Source: Sanghuangporus weigelae (lineage: Eukaryota; Basidiomycota; Agaricomycetes; Hymenochaetales; Hymenochaetaceae). Taken from it: a DNA stretch of 64,000 nt. This document shows, piece by piece, positions 10,128 through 22,052 of the stretch. The position numbers were made by a program, and so were the translations under genes. Position 1 is the first letter of the stretch, and each line of letters begins with the position of its first letter. Location: positions 1 through 64,000 of the forward strand of contig CP137318.1 in the NCBI GenBank assembly GCA_033182465.1. Reading direction: 5' to 3'. Below the pieces are notes generated by a model. It worked only from the letters and a program-made list of their open reading frames with translations, had not been told where the DNA came from and did no database searches.

Positions 10128-10310
10128 ATGGCCTGGCCTGGCCTGACTGCTGCTGGCCTGCATTCATGTCCTAGCCAGCCTGGCTGCTGGCCTGACCACT
10201 GCTGGCCTGCATTCATGTCCTAGCCACACACATGTCCTGTCCCAGCCGGCCTGGCTGCTGGCCTGGCCTGTGCATCAGGGCTGCTGGCCTGGCCTGTGCA
10301 TGAGGAGGCG
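10128..10310. repeat. CTGGCCTG-rich tandem repeat
   Basis: Many copies of GGCCTG and GCTGGCCTG. They include a duplicated ~48-bp unit (GGCCTGCATTCATGTCCTAG at about 10,154 and 10,204) and a duplicated GGCCTGGCCTGTGCAT unit (about 10,260 and 10,287). It separates the palindrome region from inverted copies of the 160-bp satellite. Confidence 0.8.
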
Positions 10311-10359
10311 ACCTGGCCTAGCATGAAGCCTAGAACCCCTCCTTCTAACCCAAAGGCTA

Positions 10360-10610
10360 TTCTGTTGCAGTACTGTGCAGATACCAAGTTACAAAATGTG
10401 CAATACATGTTACTGATATAACGGCATGAGTTCATCTCCAAATACTATGAGAGTAGTACCATTCTCTTCAGATCAAAAATTAGTGTGGAATAGGATATCT
10501 ACATGTGTGAATCAGCCACTCAGTTGTGGTGCTGTGCAGATACTGGGATTCAAAATATATGATATGTGTTACTGCGATAACCCCATGATCCTAGTCAGAG
10601 CCTCGAGATC
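10360..10610. repeat. 160-bp satellite units in inverted orientation
   Basis: The reverse complement of this stretch matches the 2,245-2,690 units, for example AGAGTAGTACCATTCTCTTC here against its complement near 2,410. About one and a half units are present. The two arrays therefore face each other across 8 kb of mosaic sequence. Confidence 0.7.
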
Positions 10611-10999
10611 TGGACCTACCTTGCCCTAGACTTTCTTAATAACCTGTGGCTGTCATTGTTTTGCTTTCACTCAAAAAGTCTCTGTAGGAGACACATTTCA
10701 TTCTTTGTTACTTGGTACTAAACAATTCTTTCAGTGTTTACTATGTACAAATGAACATGCTATCGACATTGCAGGAGGACACGGGGGAACGGGGAATGCA
10801 GAGCAAAACAAATAAACATACGAGCTGCGGTAACCTAACAAACGAAACATGTAAGTACGAGTACGACTCTGTGGTTGGGAGCGGCCGCAACCAAGTGTCC
10901 GTCCTCAGAGGAGGTTAGTTCCTGTCGTGAGATGAATTAATTGAGGACCGGCCCCATAAGTTAATTCAGTACAGCCTGAAGATCATTTTTCTTTTCGCG

Positions 11000-13430
11000 A
11001 GGGCAGTTCCGACATCCGCACTCAGAGCGCTGTCGCTGCCCGATCAGATCATAATGGAGTTGTGCCGCCTGGACAAACGAACTAATGCGTGGCTCTCTGT
11101 TCACGGCCGACACGAGCAATTCTCCTACAAATTCCCTGAGTCCGCTAACTTCACTAACCGGGTCTTCGGGGAGACCCTCGCTTGCAGCAAGTCCTGAGCA
11201 AGCTGTTTGGTATCCTGCACCTTACTCCTCCAAGTCAATCGTTCCCAGAACCTCATCGGGGTTTTCCGCCGCAGTGGCCTATGCACTTTGTAGATGCTTG
11301 GATTCACTGAAGAGCTTTGCGAGTTCAGCGAATGCAGCCGGCCTGGCAATTCTTATTAACAGAGTTGAAGCTATTAGTGAAAAGGCTCACCGATGCGTAA
11401 GAGCTGGTTCAGAGAGCGTAATGGCACTGCTTATTAGCATTTTCGTCATGCCAATGATGACGACTTTTTTGTCTTTGGGAAGAATTCTGTGCACTTGCGG
11501 CACGATAACGTTCCCCAGCAATTGCGACCATAATCTGAAGTGGTCAGGTCAGAAAGAAACGAGGCAGCTATTACCGTACAACACTTGCTGAGGCTGCGCC
11601 CTTCTATTGCACGGATAAGGAAGTCCGGCGTTAGCCCTTCCACATTTATAGCCATCGTAAACAAGGAGAAATATATCAGCTGATATACGTAGTTGTCCGT
11701 GCGAGCAGTTTGTAGCCTAGTCAGAAGCATGGTTACGATGCTCTTCATGTACTGGTCAAGTGCCGCTGGCGGAATGTATCGAATTATCGCTTGAAGCAGC
11801 TCAAAGGCCCAAGTATCATTGATTCTCGACGGGATTAGTTTCTGCTGCACAACGGCTAGAATGCTTGTGAATTGTCCCGTGCTTGCTAATTCTGCGGCAT
11901 CGCAAGAAAGCTTTTAGGAGGCGAACGAGATCAGGAATACTTCCTTTCTGCGCCTAGCTTGACGGTTGAAGAAGGAATGGTAATAGGAACCGGTAATCGG
12001 CAGGAATTTCTCCGCGATGTAGTTCCAGCATCTGTGATATAATTTGGAACTCGTAACACGAGCAGTCAGTATGTGGTCAGGAAAAAAGCAGGGGTGTTGA
12101 TGACTAATGGGCGATGTCCTGTTTGTAAGATGATCGTGAACGGTCCGAAAAGATTTTTCTCAAAGGTCGAAAGCGACTCCGGAGATGTTGCGACGATAAA
12201 CCTACACACAGGTCTAGTACGATTTTGCGGAATCTCTGTACCCACGTACCTCATTAGAGCAGATATGCTTTCAAATATATATTGGTAAAAAATTGGATTG
12301 CTCGGATTCTTCGCGATTGTTCCAAGGTCAAACGTTGCAGAAGATTTTGATAGACGGGGACGGGCGTCGTACAGGCAGTGAGTATGACCAGCATGACACC
12401 TACACGGAGTAATTCAGATAGAGCCGGAGGACAAAAGCCGCACACACACATTTCATCAAGTAGTCATTTTCCGCAATCTTCTCCGGCGACCCGCCTGACA
12501 CGACTCTAGAAGGTACAGCATTTAAACTTCGCGAATGTCTTCTTGATTAAACCTAGAAAGTCGTTGAGTCGAGATGCGGCGGTGGCGAACAAAGCTTCTT
12601 ACAGCAACTGGGAGTTGCGCTTGATGACGAGGATCCGTTCGATAATTGTTGCGGCGTACGTATACGTGACATAATTGTAAGAACCGAGGGAGTGGAGGGA
12701 CGGAAACAAGCCGTTTCTTTGTGAGCTGCAATGGTGCCATCAATGAAATTCTTCAAAGGCCAAGAGGTGTATAACAAATCTGCCTGGTTTCCGAAAGAGT
12801 ACAGGAAGCGAATCGAATCGACTTGAAGTATCGGATGCACGCGCCGGAATCGGCTTGTAAGTCCTGGAACATCGCGAAAAGAAATCTACGACGTCAATCA
12901 AAGTATTTGTGCTCGTCACTCCTTGCTGCGAGGTGATTAAGACTGAGGGAGGCAGGTCGACAGAATAGAGCATCTTACTACCTGAGCGGTAGCTCCGAGC
13001 GTCGCGACAGCAGTGAGAAGATATACACTCCGGTCTTTCCGTTTCCAGTTATCTTCATCCCATCCCATGGATCGGACGCGTACTCCTGTAAGCTTAATCC
13101 GATCCATCTGAGAACAATTTCTGTCGTAACTGCCGCATCTCCGCTTGCAACAAGGGCACGCAGATTATATGCAACGGCTTGGCGCCGTGTCGTTCCTTCT
13201 GCAGTCAAACTGCCAGCAATATTAATGGCAGCCGAATTTGCTCTAGCAAATGAGAGATCGAGAGGGTCGTCTTGAAACTGCTCTACTTCATGAGTCATTA
13301 AGGACACACTGGGTACGACAACGCCTTCAACAAGATTATCGATGGTCTCTCGCCTCTCGAAAATTCCTCGATAATTCTCAGAGCGAATAGGCGTGCTAAG
13401 AAAACAGAGTGACACCATCGATTGGTTCTT
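11000..13430 (-). pseudogene. Exportin-2 (CSE1/CAS) pseudogene, copy 2
   Basis: A more collinear but still broken copy of the nuclear transport receptor. From high to low coordinates it has FLSTPIRSENYRGIFERRE, a diverged LEYVRLDL segment and IGLSLQEYASD (13,400-13,070), a DVVDFFSR piece (~12,890), and the C-terminal region with WAFELLQAIIRYIPPAALDQ and MLLTRLQTARTDN (11,850-11,690). Further on are VPQVHRILPKDKK (~11,480) and a tail to about 11,030. The N-terminal third is absent, cut at ~13,430 just upstream of intact gene space. Frameshifts between 11,900 and 13,000 break the frame, so I do not think it encodes protein. Only the C-terminal exons could still be read locally. Confidence 0.75.
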
Positions 13431-13931
13431 TCATGTTGTCCATACCATACGCATGATGCGTAACACGCATTGATGCAAGAAACTACATGGATACTCGTGA
13501 ACAGTATGGCAGTGCATCATTGACGAGGTAGAGCGCATCAGATGCCAGGAGAACTATGCCGGATTGAAGGGGCGTGCATGGGAACGCTGGGTGATGAGGA
13601 TCAAAGAAGAATGTCGGAGAAGGACAAGCAGCGGGAACACGTGTGCGTGAACACGAAGATGGCGTGTGGATGAATGATTGAGGCGGGCGTCGGCGGTGGC
13701 GGCGACGTCCGCGTACAGTACAGTACTAGTGGGTACAGACAGTGGCGGGCCGCGAGTGAGAAGTTATTTACTTATATGGACAATTGTCGGGAGATGCGTC
13801 GGGCATTGGCCTCGGCATCATTAGCACCGACCGACAACGTGACTTGCGCTACTTAAGCCATCGCTCCCGCCGTTCCTCCACAGGGCCACAGCCCATCTCC
13901 CCCCTTCTCCCACCCAGTACTGGAACCACCT

Positions 13932-16900
13932 ATGTCCGCCCCTCTCCCACCTATGCCTCCCATTTCCGTCGTAAGATCTCCGGCATCCCCTCCTCACCCG
14001 GCAGCCCTCAAAGACGCAACTGCGGCATCGCAATCAACAGCACCTGTGAAAGAATCCTACAGTGCTCTTGGTCCGGGTGGATTGAAGAACAATGACAATG
14101 ATCATCCCATGCAGTCAGCGACGCCCCCTCCACCTAAACTGCCAGAGCTTGTGGTCTCTCCGAATAACTCATCAACATCATCTCCAACGACGACACCTGG
14201 CCGAGCACCAGCTCAGCTTGCTCTTATGCTCTCCAATGCTCTTGCCGACGTCGATGCGCTCAAGAGAGCTCTCGCTGATGAGAAGAGACGTACTTCCCGC
14301 GCAGAGCGACTCCTTCAGACCTTTCATCCCAATGATCTCCCTATGAATGAGCAAACCTCTGAAGGCGCTATGAAGGCAATTCTTGATGCTGAAGCTCGCG
14401 CTGATCGAGCAGAAAGGTACGATATAATCGATATTATCGTATAGATATTTTCGTTAAGATGATCCGATTTCCTTTAGAGAGCGCGATGACGCCTTACATG
14501 CGCTTCATTCGCTATCAAATCATTTCGCTGAGCTTGAGAGATACGAGTCGTCCTTATCGCTCCGCGCTGCAGATGCACGAAGCGCTTTTACACGTCTCCT
14601 TGCCGGCATTGCTGCTTCCCATCCGCCTCCGGCTTCTTCTCTGACCCTTTCGGGCTCGCCACCAGCTCTGAGCCTTCCGACACTTCCGCCTCCTTTAGCG
14701 ACCCCTTCACTAAACACTGTCCCATCTCAACATCTCAATACAACTGTACCTCCGCCACCTTCATTGTCGAGCCGTCATACTCGCAGTCTACCACAGGCAG
14801 CGCCTACCTTTCCGTCGTCATCGTACTCGCATGGAACAAGTCGTGCCCGGCAATCGTCTCTTACTCACGATTCAACTTTCAGCTGCCTTCCTCTCCCTCC
14901 CCCTCCTTCGGCATCCGGACTCGGAGCTGGATTGCTTGGAGCCTTACCAGTTCCTCCGTCATCGTCGTCATCCTCATTTTCGGTTCCAGCAAAACGCTCT
15001 CACAAACGCAGCACTCGAGGGCTGGATGACGGTTTTGCAGACGCAGGAGTGTGGGAGGATTCAAAGCGTCGGAGAATGGGAAACTGGGATATAGATGTTG
15101 ACGAACCTCACGCAAGCCACCTCGAGCAGCCGTTACCTTATCCTCCTCATCAACCATCACTGTCTGCTCAGCCTACGCAGCGCGTATTCGAGCATGATCG
15201 TGACCACTTGCAAAATCAGCAATCTTATACGAGAAGCAGTGCGCCGTATCCACCTCGTTATGAGGAGCAACGCGAGGTGAACGGAAACGGTCCTGCGAGT
15301 GCAAACGGGATGGTCCGTCTTGATGCTCGGGAACTCGTACGGGATGCAAAGGAACGCGAACGGCGTGAGAAGGGTTATCATCCTCGTCATAAAGATGGTG
15401 AGACGAACAGAAAGAGTAGACGGAGCGCTAGCCGTAGTTCATGGGGAAGTAGCCGTAGCATCGATGAAATGCTGCTCGAGACAGCAACGGATGGAGAACG
15501 CGGAAGGAGGGAGGGTGGTAAGTAATTTGTTTATCATCCAGGACGTGCATGGTCAACATTGATTTTTAGGTCCACCATCGCCTCGCGGGCAACAGAATCT
15601 TGGCAATTTCCCGACGCAGACTCATTTACAGGATGCGGGCACCGCAGTTCCACCTCTTTCTGCAACCCGAGAACACAAATCTGAAAAGATCGGTTTCCAT
15701 TCAAGTCAACCACCCAATGATTCTACGTTTGGCGTTAACGGACTTGTTGAGAAAGAAAAACCCGTTAAAGTGCCTGCGACCCAGCTCATGACACTCGGGC
15801 CCGGTGGCGTCGTCGTTAGTGGAGGTATATCTTCTGTTTATCTTATTCTCCATCGAAGACTATCTTCTGATGATATGCACGATTTTCAGGTGGACAAGCC
15901 GCATCTGCTATACCTGGCGGTGGATTCCCTCCGTACAATGAGGCCGGTCAGCGGATTTGTCGCCAGTGCGGCGTACCTGGGCGCTATAAGGATGGCAAGT
16001 GTGTGGAAAAGTGGGGACCTGGACCTGAAGGGCCGGGGACAGTTTGTGATAAGTGGGCAGCCAGCTACATGACGCACGCTACCTTCAAAACTGATGTATT
16101 GTCGATTTTAGATGCCGAAAGAAAATGAAGCGCGTAGAGCGTCGCGGAACGTTGGACGGTTCCGTGGCTGCAGCGCAACATCAGGCTTTCCTCGCCCAAC
16201 GACAACCTCAGCCTCAACTCTCTTCGCAGGGAACTGCCATAACCATGGCTCCGTCGCATTCATTATCTCACAACCAGAGTCGTACATCATTACGTTCAGA
16301 TACCCTTGTTTTAGATCCCAGTGGGCATGAGATTTCTTCAAGTTCTCAGAGTAAAAATGGACGAAAGTCGTCCTGGATAGCTGGTGAAGACCGTGCAGAG
16401 GTCAATGGAAAGCCGCGCGATTGGAGAGAGAAAGATGAAAGGAGTCGAGGCGGATCCAGGCGCTCTCATTCTCCTGCGCTATCGTATCATTCGTCTAGCT
16501 TGCGTCAAAGTCAGGGGCGAGATCACAGGCGAGTTCCGACGCCTCCGTACATTACATCCATATCCACACGCGAGCAAGACGATGAAACCGCTGAAGAGGA
16601 AGAAGAGTGCGAAAGAGATGGGAATGGTGAATTGGATGTGGACGCGGAACTCGCACATGCTGCGGACGTGGCGGACTCGAGGAAAAGTATGTCACGGACT
16701 TCTGCACACTACTCTTCGTCTTCGTCTTTATCTTTATCCTCGGATGGTACGCGTGCAGGAGCTCCGAATGGAAACAGCCGGCCATCTCGGAGTGCTAGTA
16801 GGGGATCATCGTCGTCTGCGGCAACAGCAGATGAGAATAGCGGGTCAAATAAAGGTCCAACTAATGCTGCAAATGGCGCATCGGGCTTGAGGCGCATACC

Positions 16901-17048
16901 GCTAACGAGTGACATGGCATCGCCGCACATCCGTCGACGAGATACGCAAGATGAACTCTATGAGGACGACGATGATGCAGATACTGACGCGGACCCTGAG
17001 GCAGAGATTATGGATGCTGTCGATGCTACTATGAAGATTGAAGAGTAA
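13932..17048 (+). CDS. GATA-like zinc-finger protein, Ser/Pro-rich
   Basis: Exons 13932-14416, 14478-15517, 15570-15824, 15890-16052 and 16112-17048 join in phase to 959 codons plus stop. Residues ~100-200 form a predicted coiled coil (LALMLSNALADVDALKRALA; AELERYESSLSLRAADAR). A long Ser/Pro-rich low-complexity region follows, then at about residue 620-665 a zinc finger of form CRQC-25 residues-CDKC ending RKKMKRVERRG, spliced across exons 4 and 5. GATA fingers normally have a 17-20 residue loop, so this is a GATA-like variant with an extra Cys inside the loop (GKC). The acidic C-terminus has a DDDDADTDAD-like run. Likely a nuclear DNA-binding regulator; target unknown. First intact gene inward from the subtelomeric debris. 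Confidence 0.85.
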
Positions 17049-17743
17049 CTTCGCTTTCGTACTCTTTGCGTTCTCGTTCACGTCCTCGTTCTCATGTCGT
17101 TTCTTCGTCAATTACGTTGTAGTTTACCGACGCGATCTCACTGTCTTCGTTGTATCAATATTTCCTGTTGGGTCACGGTCGGCTTTAAGTAATATTTTTG
17201 CAAATAGTTTCCATGATTTTCAATTTTTTTCGATTAGTGGAAATATTCATGGCTTTCTGTCTCCTATCACGGGCCGAGCGGGCTTTGCGCCAACTGATCC
17301 AGTCCGGTTTGTGTGGAAATTGCGCTGCGCGAATCTCGGGATCGATTTTAGTGACCTCGAGCCTCGGGCATTTCCGATCACCTTGACACCTACAAACAGG
17401 CTCTTCAGTTCCGCTCGATCAGGCAAGGCACCAGATATTTTCTGTTCGTAAACAGCGGGCCTCGCAATGATGGATCAGGCTATAATAACTGAAGCTCTCT
17501 CGCACTTGACTTGATGACAAGCAAGGACTCTTGCTACTCCTGGTACTTACTACTGACTGACCGCTGCCGGTCAATTTCACACATTCCGACGTGTTATTTT
17601 CGTCGATAGGTCATTAGCTCATTGCACAGCGAAGAACAAATTAAAGGGGGGTGATCTCGAGTTGCGGCGCAGTTCTTATGCCCTAAGAAATACGCCGTCG
17701 CGTCCTTGTCGTCCTCCATCATCGTCATCCCTTTTCATTCACC

Positions 17744-20700
17744 ATGCTTTGTCTCCTACTAGTCACCCAGTTTGTCGTTCTTCTTGCGTATGCCCTGGGC
17801 ACATTCGCTCAGAACGGACGTACCGACTGGTCAGCATCGCCCTTTAATCTACCCGCCTTTCCGCTTGCTGTTCGTTCGCCTTATTCAACTACCTGGTTGC
17901 CTCAAGGAAACAGCCCACAAACGCTTAGTGAGTCTTGGCCGAGGATCTGGAGCATCAATGCAGTAAGCAGTATTCCAATAATTTGTCAACGTTAATTGGA
18001 CAAGAAAACTCAACTGACTGGACTCATCTTGCCGAATGCCTACCATTGTTATTTAGATTATTGGCTGGTACGCTCTAGTCTCGGTTGATGGACAGGCGTA
18101 CAGAATTTCCAGAGCAACAGACGTTGCAAACGTGACAACTGCGAATCAAACTGCAGTCGAATTTATATCAACACGGACATCCTTTCTGTTTGCTACGGGG
18201 TGGAATGCAGATCAACGCATCCTTCTTCAGCCCCGTCGAGTGAAGTCTTCTTGGCTCTCGTACCTGCGATTGTATATTTAGCTTAATTCTCTGTAGCTTA
18301 TGGATCTCGTTCGGCAGTCTCTTCCGTTTTCTTACTTGACAATGTCCGCCGCCAAATCTGTCGACGGAACTGCACATATTTTAAGAATGTACTCCGATAT
18401 ATCGGGAGGTCAGCTTCTAAAGCGCTTCTTTGCCACGGCTAGCTCACCAAATGTTCCTCTTACAGAATTTATTACAGCAGATACACCTCAGCTGGCCCAA
18501 TGGTTTTCTCGGGAAGACGGGCAATACGTAATCCTGTCGATGCGACCTCTGACTCAGAAGCAGTATTCAGAGGATGCTGGGATTGCGCAGGATGCTACGG
18601 AGTATTATGCCTTCAAAAAGGTGAATCCCTTAGACCAGTTTTCTGTACCATCTTCTGATCGTCAGGGTAGATAGATGGAACGACAGTTTCATGGGCAATC
18701 TCAAACGATACAGTTAATCGCGCTACCGCAGTCAATACCAACACTACGCTTGGGAATACAACCCAACTTTCTCCTCGTCCAGTCCAAGAGCAAATCTTTT
18801 TTTTTTTTGCTAATTCCTATCGAAACTTTCTCATTTCTTGACCCACCAGGCTTAGTTCTTTGAATAATTGGACTACTCTCGGAATTTCTGTGGACTGGGG
18901 CAACATTGATTCTACTCCTCAGCCGGCCGTCTGGGCTATAAGCCTTGTGCGCAGCCCCTTGGTACAGTACAAGACTCGGTCTGGTTTAGAAGATCGGTGC
19001 CCCTACTTCTTGTCTAACTATGCCGATGCAGAATCCGCCGTCAGCTATATTCATGTCCTCCTATCGAAATCTTCGCTTACAATACTTCAGATGAAAGCAT
19101 TTCTTGATGACTTCCCTCGGGCTCAATCGGCGGCCGAGACCTTCGACTCGCAGATTCTTAATACAGGTCAACAGTTTTCAGCGGAGTACGCAGATCTACT
19201 TGCCTTGACTGTGCGCCAAGTGATGGGGTGCATGGACATCACTCTATCGAAAAGTAGCGATGGAAGCTGGAATATGAGCGATGTTAAAGTTTTCACTAAA
19301 AACATGGGCGGGATAGGAACGGATGTGCTGGGGTATGTGACAGCTTTCTAATGTGCGGTAGATCCTAGTCTTGCTACAGTGCTGACCAGATATACGCTGA
19401 GCGTAAATATCATCGATACGTTGTACTCAGCCTTTCCAGCATTCCTCTATCTGAATCCCGAACTCGGTGGCTATATGCTCTCACCGCTTCTCGAGTACCA
19501 GAATTCGCCTGCTTATACTCTGAGCTACTCAGAGAGGAATATAGGTTGCTACTTATCTACTGAACTTTGGTCCAATTCCAACCATCGCTGATTTATCCTC
19601 GTTGTAGGAACGACATATCCAAACGCGACGGCGGACGGAATCAACAACTCCCATGATTATGGCGTAGAAGGTAAAGGTATATGCAAGATATTAATGAACA
19701 GGGACTGATTATTCCGCTTTTGAGTCTAGAAACCGCCAATATGCTGATTATGACACTGGCGTATTCGCAGCGGTCAGGAAATGGAGCTTGAAGCATCATG
19801 TGCTCAGTCGTGATTAGTTAATGATTTTAATTTAATTTGATTAGTATCCGTTACTTAAGAATTGGGCGGAATATCTCGAAAACAATACATTGACACTGTC
19901 AAACCAGTGAGTAAAATTGACTGCAATAGGCACTGATTGTATTGTCCAATGAGCTTTCATTTCCTAGGAGATCAGCGGATTTCATCTCAGATGATGTCAG
20001 TCCAAAGAACAACCAGACAAATCTGGAACTGAAAGGCATCATCGGTATTGCCCGTATGGCGAAGATAGCTGAGATAGAAGGAGCTAGTACTAGTGATGAC
20101 CAAAAACGATTCAACGTCAGTCCTATATTCCAGTTTTATCAATACATCAGTCCCGACTCTGACCAAGCTCACAATTAGAATTCGGCCCTATCGTATATCT
20201 CCAAGTGGAAAGATGATGCTCTCTCCTCGGATCAGTCATATATTGAGCTCACCTACGGACAGTCAGATACGCATGGGTTGATCTACAACTTATTTGCAGA
20301 CCCTCTCCTTCAGCTCCGCCTCATTCCGGTGTCTGTCTACGGTATATTGGATTATTGTATGCTAAAATCATAAGTATGTGGAAAAGCACTCCTGAGTATA
20401 CGTATTTTGACCAGTATCGTTAGCCGAAGCACCATATGGAATTCCACTGGAAAACAGTGTACCAAACCGAACCATGACGAGTGGGTAGGATCCCCTGCTA
20501 GTTCGACCAGAACCTGACATGTATCGCAGACTGGATGGTGTTTGCTGCCTCTACGGTATCTGATCCGGCAACGCGAAACTCCATGGTCGACCTTATTCAT
20601 AAGTATGCGGCATCAAACGAAAATAACGCATCTTTTCCTTCTATATACGATCCATCATCTGGTTCCGTGTCAGCAGCTTCCAACTCGGGAATAAACAGGT

Positions 20701-21403
20701 AATGCCATTATCATTAGTCCTTTCAATACGAGTCATCGAGCTAAAGCTTGTCCACAGTCCTGCGTCTGGAGCTATTTTCTCACTCTTGGCTATGAAGTGA
20801 GTAAATTCTTCTGAATCTTTACCCCTGTTTATGTTTGATTTAACAAGTGCCTCAGCACATCTATCCATGATTCCATGATTCCATCCTTGAACACCTCTCC
20901 TAGTAAGTCCAAGTCACCTGCAGGAGCGATCGCGGGCGGGAACAATCCTACTTATCCACGCTCTTGTCGCTCGCTTTTGTTTGCGCCGATGGCGAAATGT
21001 CGAGGCCCATCTTTCACACGAAACGAGGATCACACCAATTGTATTGGGATGTAACGAATCGACATCCACGCAACCTTCGCGAATTCCTCAAATGATATCC
21101 ATGGCCGACGAAGGCACATTACATCAAACCCTCATCAACAAACGTGCTCAGGACAGCGCTCATTCGCAGTCACCCTCCGGAGGTAATGAGCAAGGACCAT
21201 CTCCAAACAGAAGTACGTCAGCAGATGTTTCCTCGATGCATCAGTTGGGCCAAAGTCGCAGCTTGACTGGCCGATGGCAGGGTGTTGGTGAGGATCGGGA
21301 ACAATTACAAGCGGATGTTTCCGGTTTGCGACGCGAGTTAGAACGCTTGCGACACGATCTTAACGATCTACCACCTTCATACTCAGATCCTGGAGTTACT
21401 TAG
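17744..21403 (+). CDS. GtaA-type glutaminase (DUF4965/DUF1793 family), membrane-anchored, possibly damaged
   Basis: Secreted or cell-surface glutaminase A family, which hydrolyses glutamine to glutamate. A signal peptide precedes FPLAVRSPYSTTWLPQG. Family blocks follow in order: MDLVRQSLPFSYL (18,300), ISVDWGNI (18,890), YADLLALTVRQVMG (19,190), NIIDTLYSAFPAFLYLNPEL (19,410), NMLIMTLAYS (19,740), NQTNLELKGIIGIARM (20,020), DTHGLIYNLFADPLL (20,270), WMVFAAS (20,533). A C-terminal GTILLIHALVARFCLRRWR segment (near 20,940) would be a membrane anchor, followed by a cytoplasmic tail ending PPSYSDPGVT. Many short introns. Oddities: near 18,196 the family reading GMQINASFFSPVE is out of frame with both neighbours, exon joints at 18,670-18,860 are unclear, and the GAIAGG to TILLI step near 20,938 needs one base fewer. 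It is either a recent pseudogene or sequence error in a real gene. Confidence 0.75.
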
Positions 21404-22052
21404 TGTAGAAAATGACTTTATGTCTCTCCAGATGTATTTTCTTCTTGCAGTTTGAACTTGTGCAACGTTATGAAAGTGAAAATGCCGATTAGACTACCTA
21501 TGTATCGTGCGAGCCTGTCTCGGTGGCATGTAATACGCATGACCCACATCTGTCAACAACACACGATTCAAAATTGGTTGCAAAAGTGCAGATACTATGA
21601 ATAATAATCCGAGTCTTTCGCAGTTTTTAATGCCTATAGAATCATGGATACGTAGCGTATAATGGCGATTTGTTCTTATTGTTATGATAGGAGGATGCTC
21701 CTTCATCAATCCGTCGCAGCTATTGGTCATTTCGTGTAACTGTTCCATTTGGTTCTGTGGACTCATTGCTTCCTTTCAATATTTAGTCTTAGGATTTCCG
21801 CTTGTTCTGACGGACACCTTAATCTACTGACGAGAACGGCAAGATAGAGTTCGGTATCACTGACTGTTCGGCACACCCAGGCGCATTGATATATGATTCA
21901 ACAGACGAATCCACCGCTGATGGCTCATTTCTTGATCAGGACTGTTGCACTCGAGCCGCGCAAGACACATTTAGTAATTGTCAGAATATCATACAGAGCT
22001 TATGACAATCGACTTTGCATTGTTTCCGACCAGTCATGTACTTGACGAAATT
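21404..22052. other. Convergent intergenic region
   Basis: About 650 bp between the 3' ends of the glutaminase and lipase genes. It is AT-rich; no convincing gene or repeat seen. Confidence 0.5.
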
